Assembly (NCBI GenBank): GCA_035249985.1
Contig: DATFFP010000057.1
Location: forward strand, 33,967-97,966
From: JAICNG01 sp035249985
GTDB lineage: Bacteria > Gemmatimonadota > Gemmatimonadetes > Gemmatimonadales > Gemmatimonadaceae
Direction: 5' to 3'
Length of the DNA: 64,000 nt
Under the pieces are notes generated by a model. That model searched no databases. It worked only from the letters and a program-made list of their open reading frames with translations, and was not told where the DNA came from. Position numbers and translations under genes: made by a program. The first letter of the stretch is position 1. Every line of letters starts with the position of its first letter. Below, piece by piece: positions 41,594 through 50,107 of this stretch.

Positions 41594-42106
41594 GTCCCTT
41601 CCTCAGGCCTCGTGGCCCATGCGTGTGATGCAGATGCAATACTGATGAAGGAACCGCCGACGGCCGCACAAGAGCAACCGCAACTGCATCGGGAAAAGCG
41701 TGTGACGCGGATGTGTCGGATCTGAAGGCAAAAGTGCACGGATACGGCACCGGCAACGGCTTTTTACCGCGGAGGACGCGGAGGACGCGGAGGAACTTCA
41801 ACTGCAGGAGCCTTTTTCAAGAAGCACTTGTAGTTGAAGTTCCTCCGCGACCTCTGCGTCCTCCGCGGTAAAAGCCGTTGCTCTTGTCCTGCGCGTTGTG
41901 GCTCCAACGGCTCTACAAGGTGTTGCAGCTCTCCGCTGGTTGCAGTTGCCGTTGATCCGTGTAGTTGTTGCTCTCCAATCCGTAGAATCCGCGTTGAGTG
42001 CTGGCGACGTTTGCAGTTGCAGGCCCCAACTCTACGATTACCGGCTTGTCAGTCCTACTACCACGGCAGGCCGTCATAGAAATGACGCGCCGCAAGGCGG
42101 GTGCCG
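41594..42106. repeat. 513-nt non-coding region with a composite GGACGCGGA hairpin
   Basis: The core (41754-41880) pairs a 50-nt left arm, starting CAACGGCTTTTTACCGCGG and containing GGACGCGGA nonamers, with a nearly perfect right arm ending CCGCGGTAAAAGCCGTTG. Outside it ACAAGAGCAAC (41668-41678) pairs exactly with GTTGCTCTTGT (41877-41887), an alternative pairing that overlaps the core's right arm. Flanks carry scattered GCAACTGCA/TTGCAGTTGC segments. From 41890 to 42106 I see only such remnants and no gene. It lies 3' of the lipoprotein hydrolase gene and 5' of the hydrolase at 40928. Confidence 0.75.
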
Positions 42107-43036
42107 TCATGGAGCGATGGGTGCCGCGACTGGACGACTCAGGATCGGGAGACGCGCGAGCGCGGTATCGACCAGGGCCCGGATGAGCACGCTGTCGGTG
42201 GGAAGCAGATGACCCGTGCGAAGCCAGATGACCGTCTTCGGCTCGCGTGCCGCGTCGTAGAGTGACTGCACCGCTTCGCGAGGCATCTGCGGATCGTCGA
42301 TCCCGTTGATCATCAGCAGCGGCCTCGGCGCGATCTGCGCGACATGGCGCTCCGGCTCGAATTCGCGGAAAGCGCGTGTCGCGAGCCACGCCGCCGGGCG
42401 ACGCAGGAATCGCGGGCGCAGCGTGATGTTGGCCGCCATGACGGTCGCGAAGTCACCGGCGCCGTAGATCAATCCGACGTCGCGGAATCGGGCATCCATG
42501 GCCGCCGCGATCGTGGCGAACGGTACCGCAAACGACGTGGCGACAATGCCGACGCGTTCCGCGTCCACGTCTTCTCGCATCGACAGCCACTCGCCCGCCA
42601 GCGAGAAGGAAGCCGGGATGAGGCGCGCGGCCTTCCGGATCGTGCCACCGTTGAACACCATATCCTTCACGCCGACGGTGTACGGAATCGCCTCCGGGTA
42701 ATCGATCGACAGGACGACCACGTCGCCAAAGTCGGCAGGCAGGTAATCGATCGCTCTCGAGTTGAGCTCGCGGCCATCGTTGAGCAGAATGGCCGGCGCT
42801 GGCGTGGTCGACGCGGGCCGCAGCAACCGCCCGGTCACCTCGAGACCCGTCGAGCTGCTGAGGCGCACGCGTTGTATCGCGTATCGCCCACGAAACCCGG
42901 CCGCGCTCGTCTCGGCCGCGACGAGCCGGCCGCGCAGGAGCATGTAGTCGTCGTACTGTCGCGCCGCGTCGGCGCGACCGCACGACGCAAGCGCGAGGAG
43001 CGCCACCAGGCGCGCGGCGTCGTGCGAGAATCTCAC
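42107..43036 (-). CDS. Alpha/beta-hydrolase-fold lipoprotein
   Basis: This 309-residue exported protein has a lipoprotein signal peptide with LASC. An alpha/beta hydrolase fold is suggested by PAPAILLNDGRELN, the elbow-like VGIVATSFAVP, an acid in NGIDDPQMP and the C-terminal TGHLLP histidine. The elbow lacks the usual flanking glycines (ATSFA in place of GxSxG), so activity is uncertain. The ATG overlaps the TGA of the upstream ion channel (ATGA). No substrate is evident. Confidence 0.7.
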   Translation of the reverse strand: MRFSHDAARLVALLALASCGRADAARQYDDYMLLRGRLVAAETSAAGFRGRYAIQRVRLSSSTGLEVTGRLLRPASTTPAPAILLNDGRELNSRAIDYLPADFGDVVVLSIDYPEAIPYTVGVKDMVFNGGTIRKAARLIPASFSLAGEWLSMREDVDAERVGIVATSFAVPFATIAAAMDARFRDVGLIYGAGDFATVMAANITLRPRFLRRPAAWLATRAFREFEPERHVAQIAPRPLLMINGIDDPQMPREAVQSLYDAAREPKTVIWLRTGHLLPTDSVLIRALVDTALARLPILSRPVAAPIAP

Positions 43037-43824
43037 GGGCGTCTCGCTCCAAGCTCCTGACGCAAGGCGATGATCTCCATGCGCAGCGCTTGCACGGCGT
43101 CTTCACTCGCCAGCTCCGGACCACGCTCTTCGCGATCGCGGTCGACGAAAAAGCTCGCCAGAGCCGCCGTGATGTAGCCGAACACCCCAATCGCGTAGAG
43201 TGACAGGAGCAGACAGAGCAGTCGCCCCTCGGGCGTGCGCGGCCAATACTCCGATCCGATCGTCGTCAGCAGCATGATCGTGAACCACAGCGCGCTGGCG
43301 TAGTCAGGAAGCCCACCGCTCGCCTCTCGCTCGAGGGCGAGCATCCCCGCCGCCCCGGCGACGATCACGATCAGCGTGAGCGCGCTGACGTACCCGAATC
43401 CTCGCCGTCCCATGCTGCGCCCGAGCGCGCGCATTCCGCGATTCAACCCGGTCACCACTCGCAGCAGCCGGGCGCCACGAACGGCGCGCGCCGCCCGCAA
43501 CACCCGCAGCGTGCGCGCGATCCGAAGTACGCGCAGCGCGGGAAGCGCCAGGGACAGGACGGTGAGCCATTGCGAGCGGAGATAGGCGAGCTTCCGCGGC
43601 GCGAGCGCCAGCTCGACCAGAAACGCAACGATGAAGATGATCCAGATCGTCGTGCTCAACGACTGGAGCATCGGATGCAGGCCGCTCGTCAGCTCGACGA
43701 CGAGTAGCACGAGCCACACGAAGCCGAGGACGAGGAGGGGAACCTCCATCCACTGCCGAAAGCGAATCAGGAGGCGCGCCCGCTGCTGCGCGAGGCGAGG
43801 CGTCGACGAGTCAGTATCAGTCAT
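43033..43824 (-). CDS. Voltage-gated-type cation channel with atypical filter
   Basis: This is a 263-residue six-helix channel subunit. The S4-like segment at about 97-124 has regularly spaced arginines (LRVLRIARTLRVLRAARAVRG). The pore helix and filter lie at 178-192 and S6 at about 206-228, followed by a C-terminal coiled coil (AVQALRMEIIALRQELG) that may tetramerise. The selectivity filter reads TTIGSEYWP, where potassium channels have TVGYGD, so selectivity for potassium is not assured. It is coupled to the lipoprotein hydrolase by a 4-nt overlap and divergent from OsmC. Confidence 0.85.
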   Translation of the reverse strand: MTDTDSSTPRLAQQRARLLIRFRQWMEVPLLVLGFVWLVLLVVELTSGLHPMLQSLSTTIWIIFIVAFLVELALAPRKLAYLRSQWLTVLSLALPALRVLRIARTLRVLRAARAVRGARLLRVVTGLNRGMRALGRSMGRRGFGYVSALTLIVIVAGAAGMLALEREASGGLPDYASALWFTIMLLTTIGSEYWPRTPEGRLLCLLLSLYAIGVFGYITAALASFFVDRDREERGPELASEDAVQALRMEIIALRQELGARRP

Positions 43825-43897
43825 TCGTGCTGTCTCCAGCCATCGGTCCGGGGCGTATTCTTTGCATACTCAGCGCCGCGGCCGCGAGGAGAACGAC

Positions 43898-44269
43898 GTG
43901 AAGATTCTGCTGTTGTCGGAGGAGCGCATTCGTCTCGAGGGAACCCCTGGTCCTCTGACCATCGAGGCCGATCGCCCCGACGCGCAATACTCGCCGTTCC
44001 ACATGCTCGCGAGCTCGCTCGCGACGTGCGTACTCTCCGTGCTCGCCTCGTGGGCAGAACATGCCAAGCTCGACGCGTCCGGACTGGCGCTCGAGGTGGA
44101 CTGGCGCTTTGCCGAGAAGCCGCACCGCGTCGGCACGATCGACGTGAAGATCATCTGGCCACAGCTGCCTCCCGAGCGGCGGACGGCCGCTGAGCGCGCC
44201 GCGCATCTCTGCGCGATTCACAACACGCTCGCGAACGCCCCGACGGTTACGACGGAGATCGCCTCATGA
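43898..44269 (+). CDS. OsmC family protein
   Basis: This is a 123-residue OsmC/Ohr-type protein that may reduce organic hydroperoxides. The two conserved cysteines lie in SSLATCVLSVLASWAEH and AHLCAIHNTLANAP, as in the family. The GTG at 43898 has GGAG 6 nt upstream and gives the usual compact length. Its TGA overlaps the ATG of the DCC-family gene (ATGA), so the two thiol proteins are made together. Confidence 0.87.
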   Translation: MKILLLSEERIRLEGTPGPLTIEADRPDAQYSPFHMLASSLATCVLSVLASWAEHAKLDASGLALEVDWRFAEKPHRVGTIDVKIIWPQLPPERRTAAERAAHLCAIHNTLANAPTVTTEIAS

Positions 44270-44739
44270 CTACGACCGCACGCATGTATCCGGTCGTTCG
44301 TTTCGTGTTCGCCGGGCAATCGAGTGACTGCGCGGGCGAGGGTCGCCCGTGGACGCTCGTCTACGACGGCAACTGCAAGGTATGCGGCCGGCTCGTGCGG
44401 CTGCTGGAGCGTTGGGACCGGCGCAAGCGGATCGAGATCATTCCGTCACAGAACACCTGCGTACATGCGCGATTTCCCTGGATTCCCGCCGAGGCGTACG
44501 CGCAGGCCGTTCAGCTCATCGGACCGGGTGGGCGCACCACGCAGGGCGCCCAGGCGATCGAGGATCTGCTTGGCATTCTTCCGAGCGGGTGGCTCATCGG
44601 ATGGGTGTTCAAGCTCCCCTTCGTCGGGAAGCTGGCCGACAAGTTCTATCGGTGGTTCGCCCGCAACCGATACCGGTTCGGCTGCGGGGAGCACTGCCAG
44701 TTTCGCCCCGAGCAGCTCGACTACGGCGACGCCCGGTGA
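44266..44739 (+). CDS. DCC-family thiol-disulfide oxidoreductase-like protein
   Basis: This 157-residue protein (DUF393) carries the hallmark YDGNCKVCGRLV motif near residue 33, a CxxC in a thioredoxin-like fold. A second cysteine pair (CGEHC) lies near the C-terminus. A short hydrophobic segment (PSGWLIGWVFKLPFVG) may associate with the membrane. It is translationally coupled to OsmC, which fits a redox role. The stop lies 19 nt within the convergent epimerase gene. Confidence 0.85.
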   Translation: MTTTARMYPVVRFVFAGQSSDCAGEGRPWTLVYDGNCKVCGRLVRLLERWDRRKRIEIIPSQNTCVHARFPWIPAEAYAQAVQLIGPGGRTTQGAQAIEDLLGILPSGWLIGWVFKLPFVGKLADKFYRWFARNRYRFGCGEHCQFRPEQLDYGDAR

Positions 44740-46226
44740 GCCTCCTCGGCGCGGCGCTCGGCCATCACGAGCGCTTCCGCCCACTGCTCGACCAGCTCGG
44801 CCTCTTCACCCTCGAGAACCTCGTCGGAATGTTGGACGCCATGGAGCGCGCGACCGTTGCTCTCGTCGATCACGCGCTGAACCACGGCACGCCAGGTGAC
44901 GTCCTTGAGCAGATCGCCCGCGATCGCCAGCATCACCGCGTCCACGAATGAGCCGGCGCGGTCGTACGTCTGAATCTCGAATCGCACGATGTCGTCGGCC
45001 TGGTCCTCAGTGAGGAAGCGGATCGCCGCGGCCAGTGGATGCCCTTCGACGGTGACGAACGTCATCCATCGCTCATCGACCTCGAGCACGCGCACCTGCA
45101 CGTTGCCCCGGAGGGGAAGACCGAGGGTCAGCGTCTCACCCTCGTCAGGCACGCAGGGCGTTCCACCCTCCACGCCGACCTCGATCGTCGCCTCGGGCAT
45201 GAACGTCTTGAAGTTGGTGCGGAACCGCTCGAACAGCGCGGTCGCGGTCAGCTCGCACTCGGCGATGTCGGCCCAGTAGCGCCGCCGGTGCAGTCGTCCC
45301 GTCCCGTCCGCGGGGGTCTGCTCGGGCATCTCGTCGGCGAGCCGGCGCAGCCCGTCGTCGAGTGGCGTCGGCGTGATCTTGAACGTCGTCACGAGAGCAT
45401 TCGTCTCTCCCGGTGAGATCACATTCTCTTCCACCAGCATCTGCAGCTGATCGACGTTCACGGGAAGGTCGACACCGAAGGCGCCTGCGACGCGTGTGCC
45501 CGCTTCGGCGAGCCACGATGGGAGTGGAATGCGAAGCGGCGTTTTCTCCGTGATCCGGCTGAGGCGATCGATCACGTCGTTCATCGACGTACGCTCAGCG
45601 CCCGCCAGCTCGAGCGTAGTTCGCGAGAGATCTGGACGCGCTACCGCCGCGGCTATCGCTTCGCCGAGGTCCTCGGCGAAAATCGGCTGAAAGGGCTGAT
45701 CGCCGCCATCGATCACCGGAATCGCCGGAAGCGTCCGAACGGTCTTGAGCAGCAGCGAGATCACCTCGTCACCCGGTCCGTACACGTTCCCCGGTCGTAG
45801 AATGAGCCATCCGCCACGGAAGTGCCTCACGAGATCCTCAGCGGCACGCTTCGACCGGTGGTAATTGGAGGCACCCCGATCGGCGCCGAGCGATGAGACG
45901 TAGAGGAAGCGCCCAATCCCGGCACGCTCGGCCTCCCGTAGCACGTTTTGCGTTCCGTCGACGTTCACGCGCTGGAAGGTGATTTCCGGTGGCTCCTCGG
46001 CGACGATGCCTGCGACGTGAATCACCGCGTCGCATCCATCCATCGACCCGTGCAGTGACGCCGCATCATCCACGCTCGCCGGACAGGCCTCCACGCCACG
46101 GGGCCATCGCTCGACATCGCGCTGCGCGTTGCGGCTGCAGAGCCGCACCTCGTGCCCGCTCGCGACGAGCGATCGAACGGTCGCCGTTCCCACGACCCCG
46201 GTACCACCGGTTACGAATACTCGCAT
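44721..46226 (-). CDS. NAD(P)-binding epimerase-like protein with C-terminal SRPBCC-like domain
   Basis: This is a 501-residue two-domain protein. Residues 1-300 form an extended short-chain dehydrogenase of the NDUFA9-like/atypical type with the nucleotide motif GGTGVVGTATV and YHRSKRAAED in place of the YxxxK loop. Residues 330-480 resemble a lipid-binding SRPBCC/DUF1990-like domain. It could be a reductase or a ubiquinone-linked accessory factor; the substrate is unknown. RecQ is encoded 9 nt upstream, probably on the same transcript. Confidence 0.78.
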   Translation of the reverse strand: MRVFVTGGTGVVGTATVRSLVASGHEVRLCSRNAQRDVERWPRGVEACPASVDDAASLHGSMDGCDAVIHVAGIVAEEPPEITFQRVNVDGTQNVLREAERAGIGRFLYVSSLGADRGASNYHRSKRAAEDLVRHFRGGWLILRPGNVYGPGDEVISLLLKTVRTLPAIPVIDGGDQPFQPIFAEDLGEAIAAAVARPDLSRTTLELAGAERTSMNDVIDRLSRITEKTPLRIPLPSWLAEAGTRVAGAFGVDLPVNVDQLQMLVEENVISPGETNALVTTFKITPTPLDDGLRRLADEMPEQTPADGTGRLHRRRYWADIAECELTATALFERFRTNFKTFMPEATIEVGVEGGTPCVPDEGETLTLGLPLRGNVQVRVLEVDERWMTFVTVEGHPLAAAIRFLTEDQADDIVRFEIQTYDRAGSFVDAVMLAIAGDLLKDVTWRAVVQRVIDESNGRALHGVQHSDEVLEGEEAELVEQWAEALVMAERRAEEAHRASP

Positions 46227-46235
46227 CTCACGCCT

Positions 46236-47729
46236 CTACGCCACTGCTGCTCGGTCAGTTGTCGCTCGCTCTTCCCATCGCTCCATTGCATCGCACGAGT
46301 CGCAATTTCCGCATGCCCATTCCGGCTCGACCTCTTCACCGAAGTACTCGAGGATGTACCGCGTTCGGCATTCCGTTGTCTGACAGTAGCGAACGATCGC
46401 GCGCAGCTTCGACTGGTCCATCGCGCGCCGCTCCTCGTAATCGTGCAGGTCTTCGCTGAGGTTGACCGACGTCAGCTGGCTTCCGAGCCGCTCCCAACTG
46501 CCTCCGCGATGCTCGCGCACGAGACCATGTCGCTTGAGCAGGGCGAGCACGATCCGCGCCTTCCGCGCCGGTACATCGGCCTGGTTCGCCAGGTCGGTGA
46601 GCGCCACCGGTGTGGTCAGCGGATACTGCTCCAGGCAGATGGCGACGCGCGCCGCCTCTTCGATCTCGGGATACTTGCCGCCGAGGAAGTACGACTGAAC
46701 GCGGCGATCCTCGACCCGGTAGAGGAGCGCGCACGTGGCCGGTTCGCCGTCGCGACCGGCCCGACCCGCTTCCTGATAGTACGCCTCGATCGAACCCGGG
46801 AAATGGTAGTGCAACACGAAGCGGATATCCGCCTTGTCGATGCCCAGTCCGAAGGCGTTGGTCGCGATCATGACGCCGAGATCGCCGCTCATGAACCGAT
46901 CCTGCGTCTCCTTGCGCTCGCTTGGCGCCATCTTGCCGTGATAGATCCCGACGGGATGGTCGTGGCGGAGGCGCTCGTAGAGCCGTTCGGCTTCGCGGAT
47001 CGTGGCGGTATAGATGACGCCATCGCCCTCGCGCGCGCGTAGCGTCCGCTCGACCTCCTCATCCTTCACCACCGCGTTGACCGTGCGCCGGATCTCGAAG
47101 CGAAGATTCGGCCGGGCGAACCCCGTGATCGTCAGGTGCGGGTCCTTCATCTCGAGCTGACGCGCGATGTCACGGCGGACCTCGGCGGTCGCCGTCGCCG
47201 TGAGCGCGAGGATCGGGGGCCGGCCAAGGCGGCGCGCGACGGAGCCTAACGTGAGGTAGTCCGGCCGGAAATCGTGCCCCCACTGGGAGACGCAGTGCGC
47301 CTCGTCGATGACGAAGAGGCTGACGCGACGCTCGAGGAGCCGCTCGAAGAATTCCCGGTCCTTGAAGCGTTCCGGCGTGAGGTAGAGGATGGCACCCTGT
47401 CCACCGCCGACGCGCTCGTGGATGTCGCGAGCCTGCGTGTCGGTGAGATGCGAGTGCATGGCGATGACATCGACGCCGCACGCGCTCAGCTTGTCCTCCT
47501 GGTCCTTCATCAGGGCGATGAGCGGGGTCACCACGACCGTGAGCCCCTCGAACATCAGCGCCGGCAGCTGATAGATGAGCGACTTCCCGCTGCCCGTGGG
47601 CATGACGACGATCGCGTCGCGGCCGGCGAGCAGAGCTCGCATTGGCTCCCACTGGCCCGGCTGGAAATCGGCGTGCCCAAATTGCTCGCGCATGAGCGAC
47701 TGCGCGCGAGCTTCGAGTTGGCGCGGCAT
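46236..47729 (-). CDS. recQ: ATP-dependent DNA helicase, RecQ family
   Basis: RecQ (497 residues) unwinds DNA 3'-5' in recombination and repair. Walker A is MPTGSGKSLIYQLP, motif II DEAHCVSQWGHDFRPDY, and motif VI contains YYQEAGRAGRDG. The RQC zinc module has cysteines in CQTTECRTR and ACGNCDSC. The protein ends soon after it, so the HRDC domain of longer RecQ proteins is missing. The ATG is at 47729. A GGGGTCA hairpin lies upstream, separating it from the S46 peptidase gene. Confidence 0.93.
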   Translation of the reverse strand: MPRQLEARAQSLMREQFGHADFQPGQWEPMRALLAGRDAIVVMPTGSGKSLIYQLPALMFEGLTVVVTPLIALMKDQEDKLSACGVDVIAMHSHLTDTQARDIHERVGGGQGAILYLTPERFKDREFFERLLERRVSLFVIDEAHCVSQWGHDFRPDYLTLGSVARRLGRPPILALTATATAEVRRDIARQLEMKDPHLTITGFARPNLRFEIRRTVNAVVKDEEVERTLRAREGDGVIYTATIREAERLYERLRHDHPVGIYHGKMAPSERKETQDRFMSGDLGVMIATNAFGLGIDKADIRFVLHYHFPGSIEAYYQEAGRAGRDGEPATCALLYRVEDRRVQSYFLGGKYPEIEEAARVAICLEQYPLTTPVALTDLANQADVPARKARIVLALLKRHGLVREHRGGSWERLGSQLTSVNLSEDLHDYEERRAMDQSKLRAIVRYCQTTECRTRYILEYFGEEVEPEWACGNCDSCDAMERWEERATTDRAAVA

Positions 47730-47767
47730 GGGACGGACTACAGGCAGGAAGGAGGCCAGTGTTGTTG

Positions 47768-47895
47768 GGAGCTAGGGGTCAGGGGTCGGGGGTCAGGGGG
47801 TGTGAGGGTGTAGGGTTAGGGAGAGGAACCAGCAGTTCTCTCCTGCAACCCATTCCCTGACACCCCCTGATCCCTGACCCCTGTCCCCTAGCTCC
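47768..47895. repeat. Tandem-heptamer hairpin (GGGGTCA family), copy 2
   Basis: The left arm starts GGAGCTAGGGGTCAGGGGTC and ends GGGAGAG. The right arm starts CTCTCC and ends CTGACCCCTGTCCCCTAGCT plus CC. Terminal GGAGCTAGGGG and CCCCTAGCTCC pair perfectly. It ends 4 nt before the S46 peptidase stop. Confidence 0.87.
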
Positions 47896-47899
47896 GGTC

Positions 47900-49993
47900 T
47901 TACCGTCCCTCCAGCTCCTCCACCACCCAGCCCGCCCCGTAAATCCGGCGCAACGCCTCGGTGATTCCGCTCGAGTGCACGCTCACCGACCGCGCGACCT
48001 CGTCAGTGAAGACGAAGCGGTTCGGCAGGCCCTCGATGTTGCTGTCGAAGATCACTCCCACGACTTCGGCGTTGCGGTTGATCACGGGACTGCCGGAGTT
48101 GCCGCCGATGATGTCGTTGGTCGACACGAAATTGACGGGCGCCGCAAGGTTGAGGCTGTCGGCGCGCGCGAGCCAGCGCGCCGGGAGGTTGAACGGGGGC
48201 TTGCCGCCGAATTCCGCCGAGCGGCCGTAGAGACCGTAGAAGCTCGTACGGTAGGGCGCGACCGTGCCGTTGTACGGATACCCCTTCACCACTCCGTCAG
48301 AGATACGGAGCGTGAATGTCGCGTCGGGTGGCAGTGACGTACCGTATGCGGCAAAGATGGCCTGACCGAGCTTCTCCGCTTCGGACGCGATGAGCGCATT
48401 CAACCGCCGCGCACGGGTGGAGAGAATTCGCTGCAGCGGGTCGATCTTTCGAGCGACGACGATGAGCGGATCGCTCGAGGCCGCGACAGCCGCGGCGCCA
48501 CCATCGAGCAGCGCCTTACGAGCGGCCGGGTCGTTGACCGTCGTGCCGCCGATCAGCGCGCGGGCCGCTGCCTCCGGGGTGCGGCCCGCGAGGACGGCCT
48601 GGAGGAATGGGTCGCTCGCCGGGAGCGCACGCTTCGCCGCGGCGAGCTGGGCAGCCAGCAAACGGGCCTCGACCTGCGTATCGACCGGCGCGGCCGCGGA
48701 GATCTGCCGTTTCATTCGCTCGATGGCCTCGCCGCGATACTCCGGCAGGCGTGCGCTGTCCGGAAGCGCGGACTGCGCGGGAATGCGAACGATCTGGCCT
48801 GCCATCGTCAGGAGCTGCGAGCCCCCGAACGAGCGATAACGCGCCGCCTTGTCGAACGAGGCGAGCTCGCGCTGCGCGGCGGCGATGGCATCCCACGCAC
48901 CACCGTATTGCGCGCGAAGCTTGGGATCCTTTGCGATGCGAGCGCGGAACTCACGCTCGAAAGCCCGCTTCTTCGCCATGAGGTCGGTGTCGAGAAGGCC
49001 CGATCGATAGCCGGTGACGGCCTTCTCGGAATTCGACAAGGAGAAGATCGTGTTGTCGTAGCGGCGTGCGCGCTCTGGATCGTCCTTCGTCGCCGCGCGC
49101 AACACCTCGAGCTGTCGGGCGTACGCCGCGAGGTTCTCCGGATACACGACGTCGCGCAGATACTCCATCTGCGCCATCGTCAGGAGACGTCCGGTGCTCC
49201 CTGGATTGCCGGTCACGAACACGACCTCGCCCTCCTCCGCGCCCTCGGAGCTCCACCGGAGAAAATTGCGAGCGGCCAGCGGCTGTCCGTTCTCGTAGAT
49301 ACGCAGCAGCGAGATGTCGAGGCAGTACCGCGGGAAGGTGAAGTTGTCCGGATCGCCGCCGAAGAACGCGACGCCTTCCTCGGGCGCCATCACGAGCCGA
49401 ATGTCATCGTAGCGCTTGTACCGGTACAGTGAGTACATCCCGCCCTGATAGAGCGTGACGACCTGACATTGGAAGCCGGTGCTTTTCTGACAGGCCGTCT
49501 GAATCGAGTCGATCGCGCGTGCTCGTCGCTCCGCTTGCGCGGTCGCGGTCGCCGCGCGACTGGCCGCTCGAATGCGAGCCGTCACGTCCTCGACGGACTG
49601 CAGCTGGTCGACGTAGAGTCCCTGACACTTGCGCTCATCCGCCATCGACGAGGCGACGAAGCCCACCTCGATGTAGTTCGTGTCCCGGGGGGAGGAGGAC
49701 GAAATGCACGACCGCGCGCAATGGTGGTTGGTGAGCACGAGCCCACGCGACGAGACGATCGACGAGGAACAATTCGGCAACCGTACCGAGGCGAGCCGAA
49801 CGTTGTCGAGCCATGCTTGATCGGGGGCGAAGTCGTACGTCGCCTTCCAGTACTCGAGCGGCGGCGCATCGAAGGTCCACATCGTACCGAATTCCTTACG
49901 GTACCCAGCGAGGGTCGGGGCCGCGACCTGAGCTGCCAGGGGCGTGGCGCAGAGGGCCAGCAGTATGATTCGAAGTATCATTGTCCGGGGCAT
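47900..49993 (-). CDS. S46 family dipeptidyl-peptidase (DPP7/DPP11-like)
   Basis: This 697-residue periplasmic serine peptidase removes dipeptides from the N-terminus. A signal peptide (LRIILLALCATPLAAQ) precedes the chymotrypsin-like fold. The triad is His in LVLTNHHCA, Asp in GGDPDNFTFPRYCLDIS and Ser in GNSGSPV near residue 640. The length matches family members. It is transcribed away from the PAP2 genes and is last on its strand before the GGGGTCA hairpin. It may feed dipeptides to the cell from extracellular protein. Confidence 0.92.
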   Translation of the reverse strand: MPRTMILRIILLALCATPLAAQVAAPTLAGYRKEFGTMWTFDAPPLEYWKATYDFAPDQAWLDNVRLASVRLPNCSSSIVSSRGLVLTNHHCARSCISSSSPRDTNYIEVGFVASSMADERKCQGLYVDQLQSVEDVTARIRAASRAATATAQAERRARAIDSIQTACQKSTGFQCQVVTLYQGGMYSLYRYKRYDDIRLVMAPEEGVAFFGGDPDNFTFPRYCLDISLLRIYENGQPLAARNFLRWSSEGAEEGEVVFVTGNPGSTGRLLTMAQMEYLRDVVYPENLAAYARQLEVLRAATKDDPERARRYDNTIFSLSNSEKAVTGYRSGLLDTDLMAKKRAFEREFRARIAKDPKLRAQYGGAWDAIAAAQRELASFDKAARYRSFGGSQLLTMAGQIVRIPAQSALPDSARLPEYRGEAIERMKRQISAAAPVDTQVEARLLAAQLAAAKRALPASDPFLQAVLAGRTPEAAARALIGGTTVNDPAARKALLDGGAAAVAASSDPLIVVARKIDPLQRILSTRARRLNALIASEAEKLGQAIFAAYGTSLPPDATFTLRISDGVVKGYPYNGTVAPYRTSFYGLYGRSAEFGGKPPFNLPARWLARADSLNLAAPVNFVSTNDIIGGNSGSPVINRNAEVVGVIFDSNIEGLPNRFVFTDEVARSVSVHSSGITEALRRIYGAGWVVEELEGR

Positions 49994-50027
49994 ATGCGGC
50001 GGGAAAGCTGGATTTCAGAGCGTTTCA

Positions 50028-50064
50028 CTGAATTCTGTATTCTGAACTCTGACGTCTTTGCCGT
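50028..50064. repeat. Decayed half of an AATTCAG-family hairpin
   Basis: CTGAATTCTGTATTCTGAAC followed by TCTGACGTCTTTGCCGT matches the right arm of the AATTCAG hairpins with several changes. No left arm is present. It is the only member found in a divergent (promoter) gap, between the S46 and PAP2 genes. Confidence 0.8.
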
Positions 50065-50107
50065 CCACCCTCGAGCCCTGGCCCGGAGTGTGTAACGAGA
50101 CCTCCCA

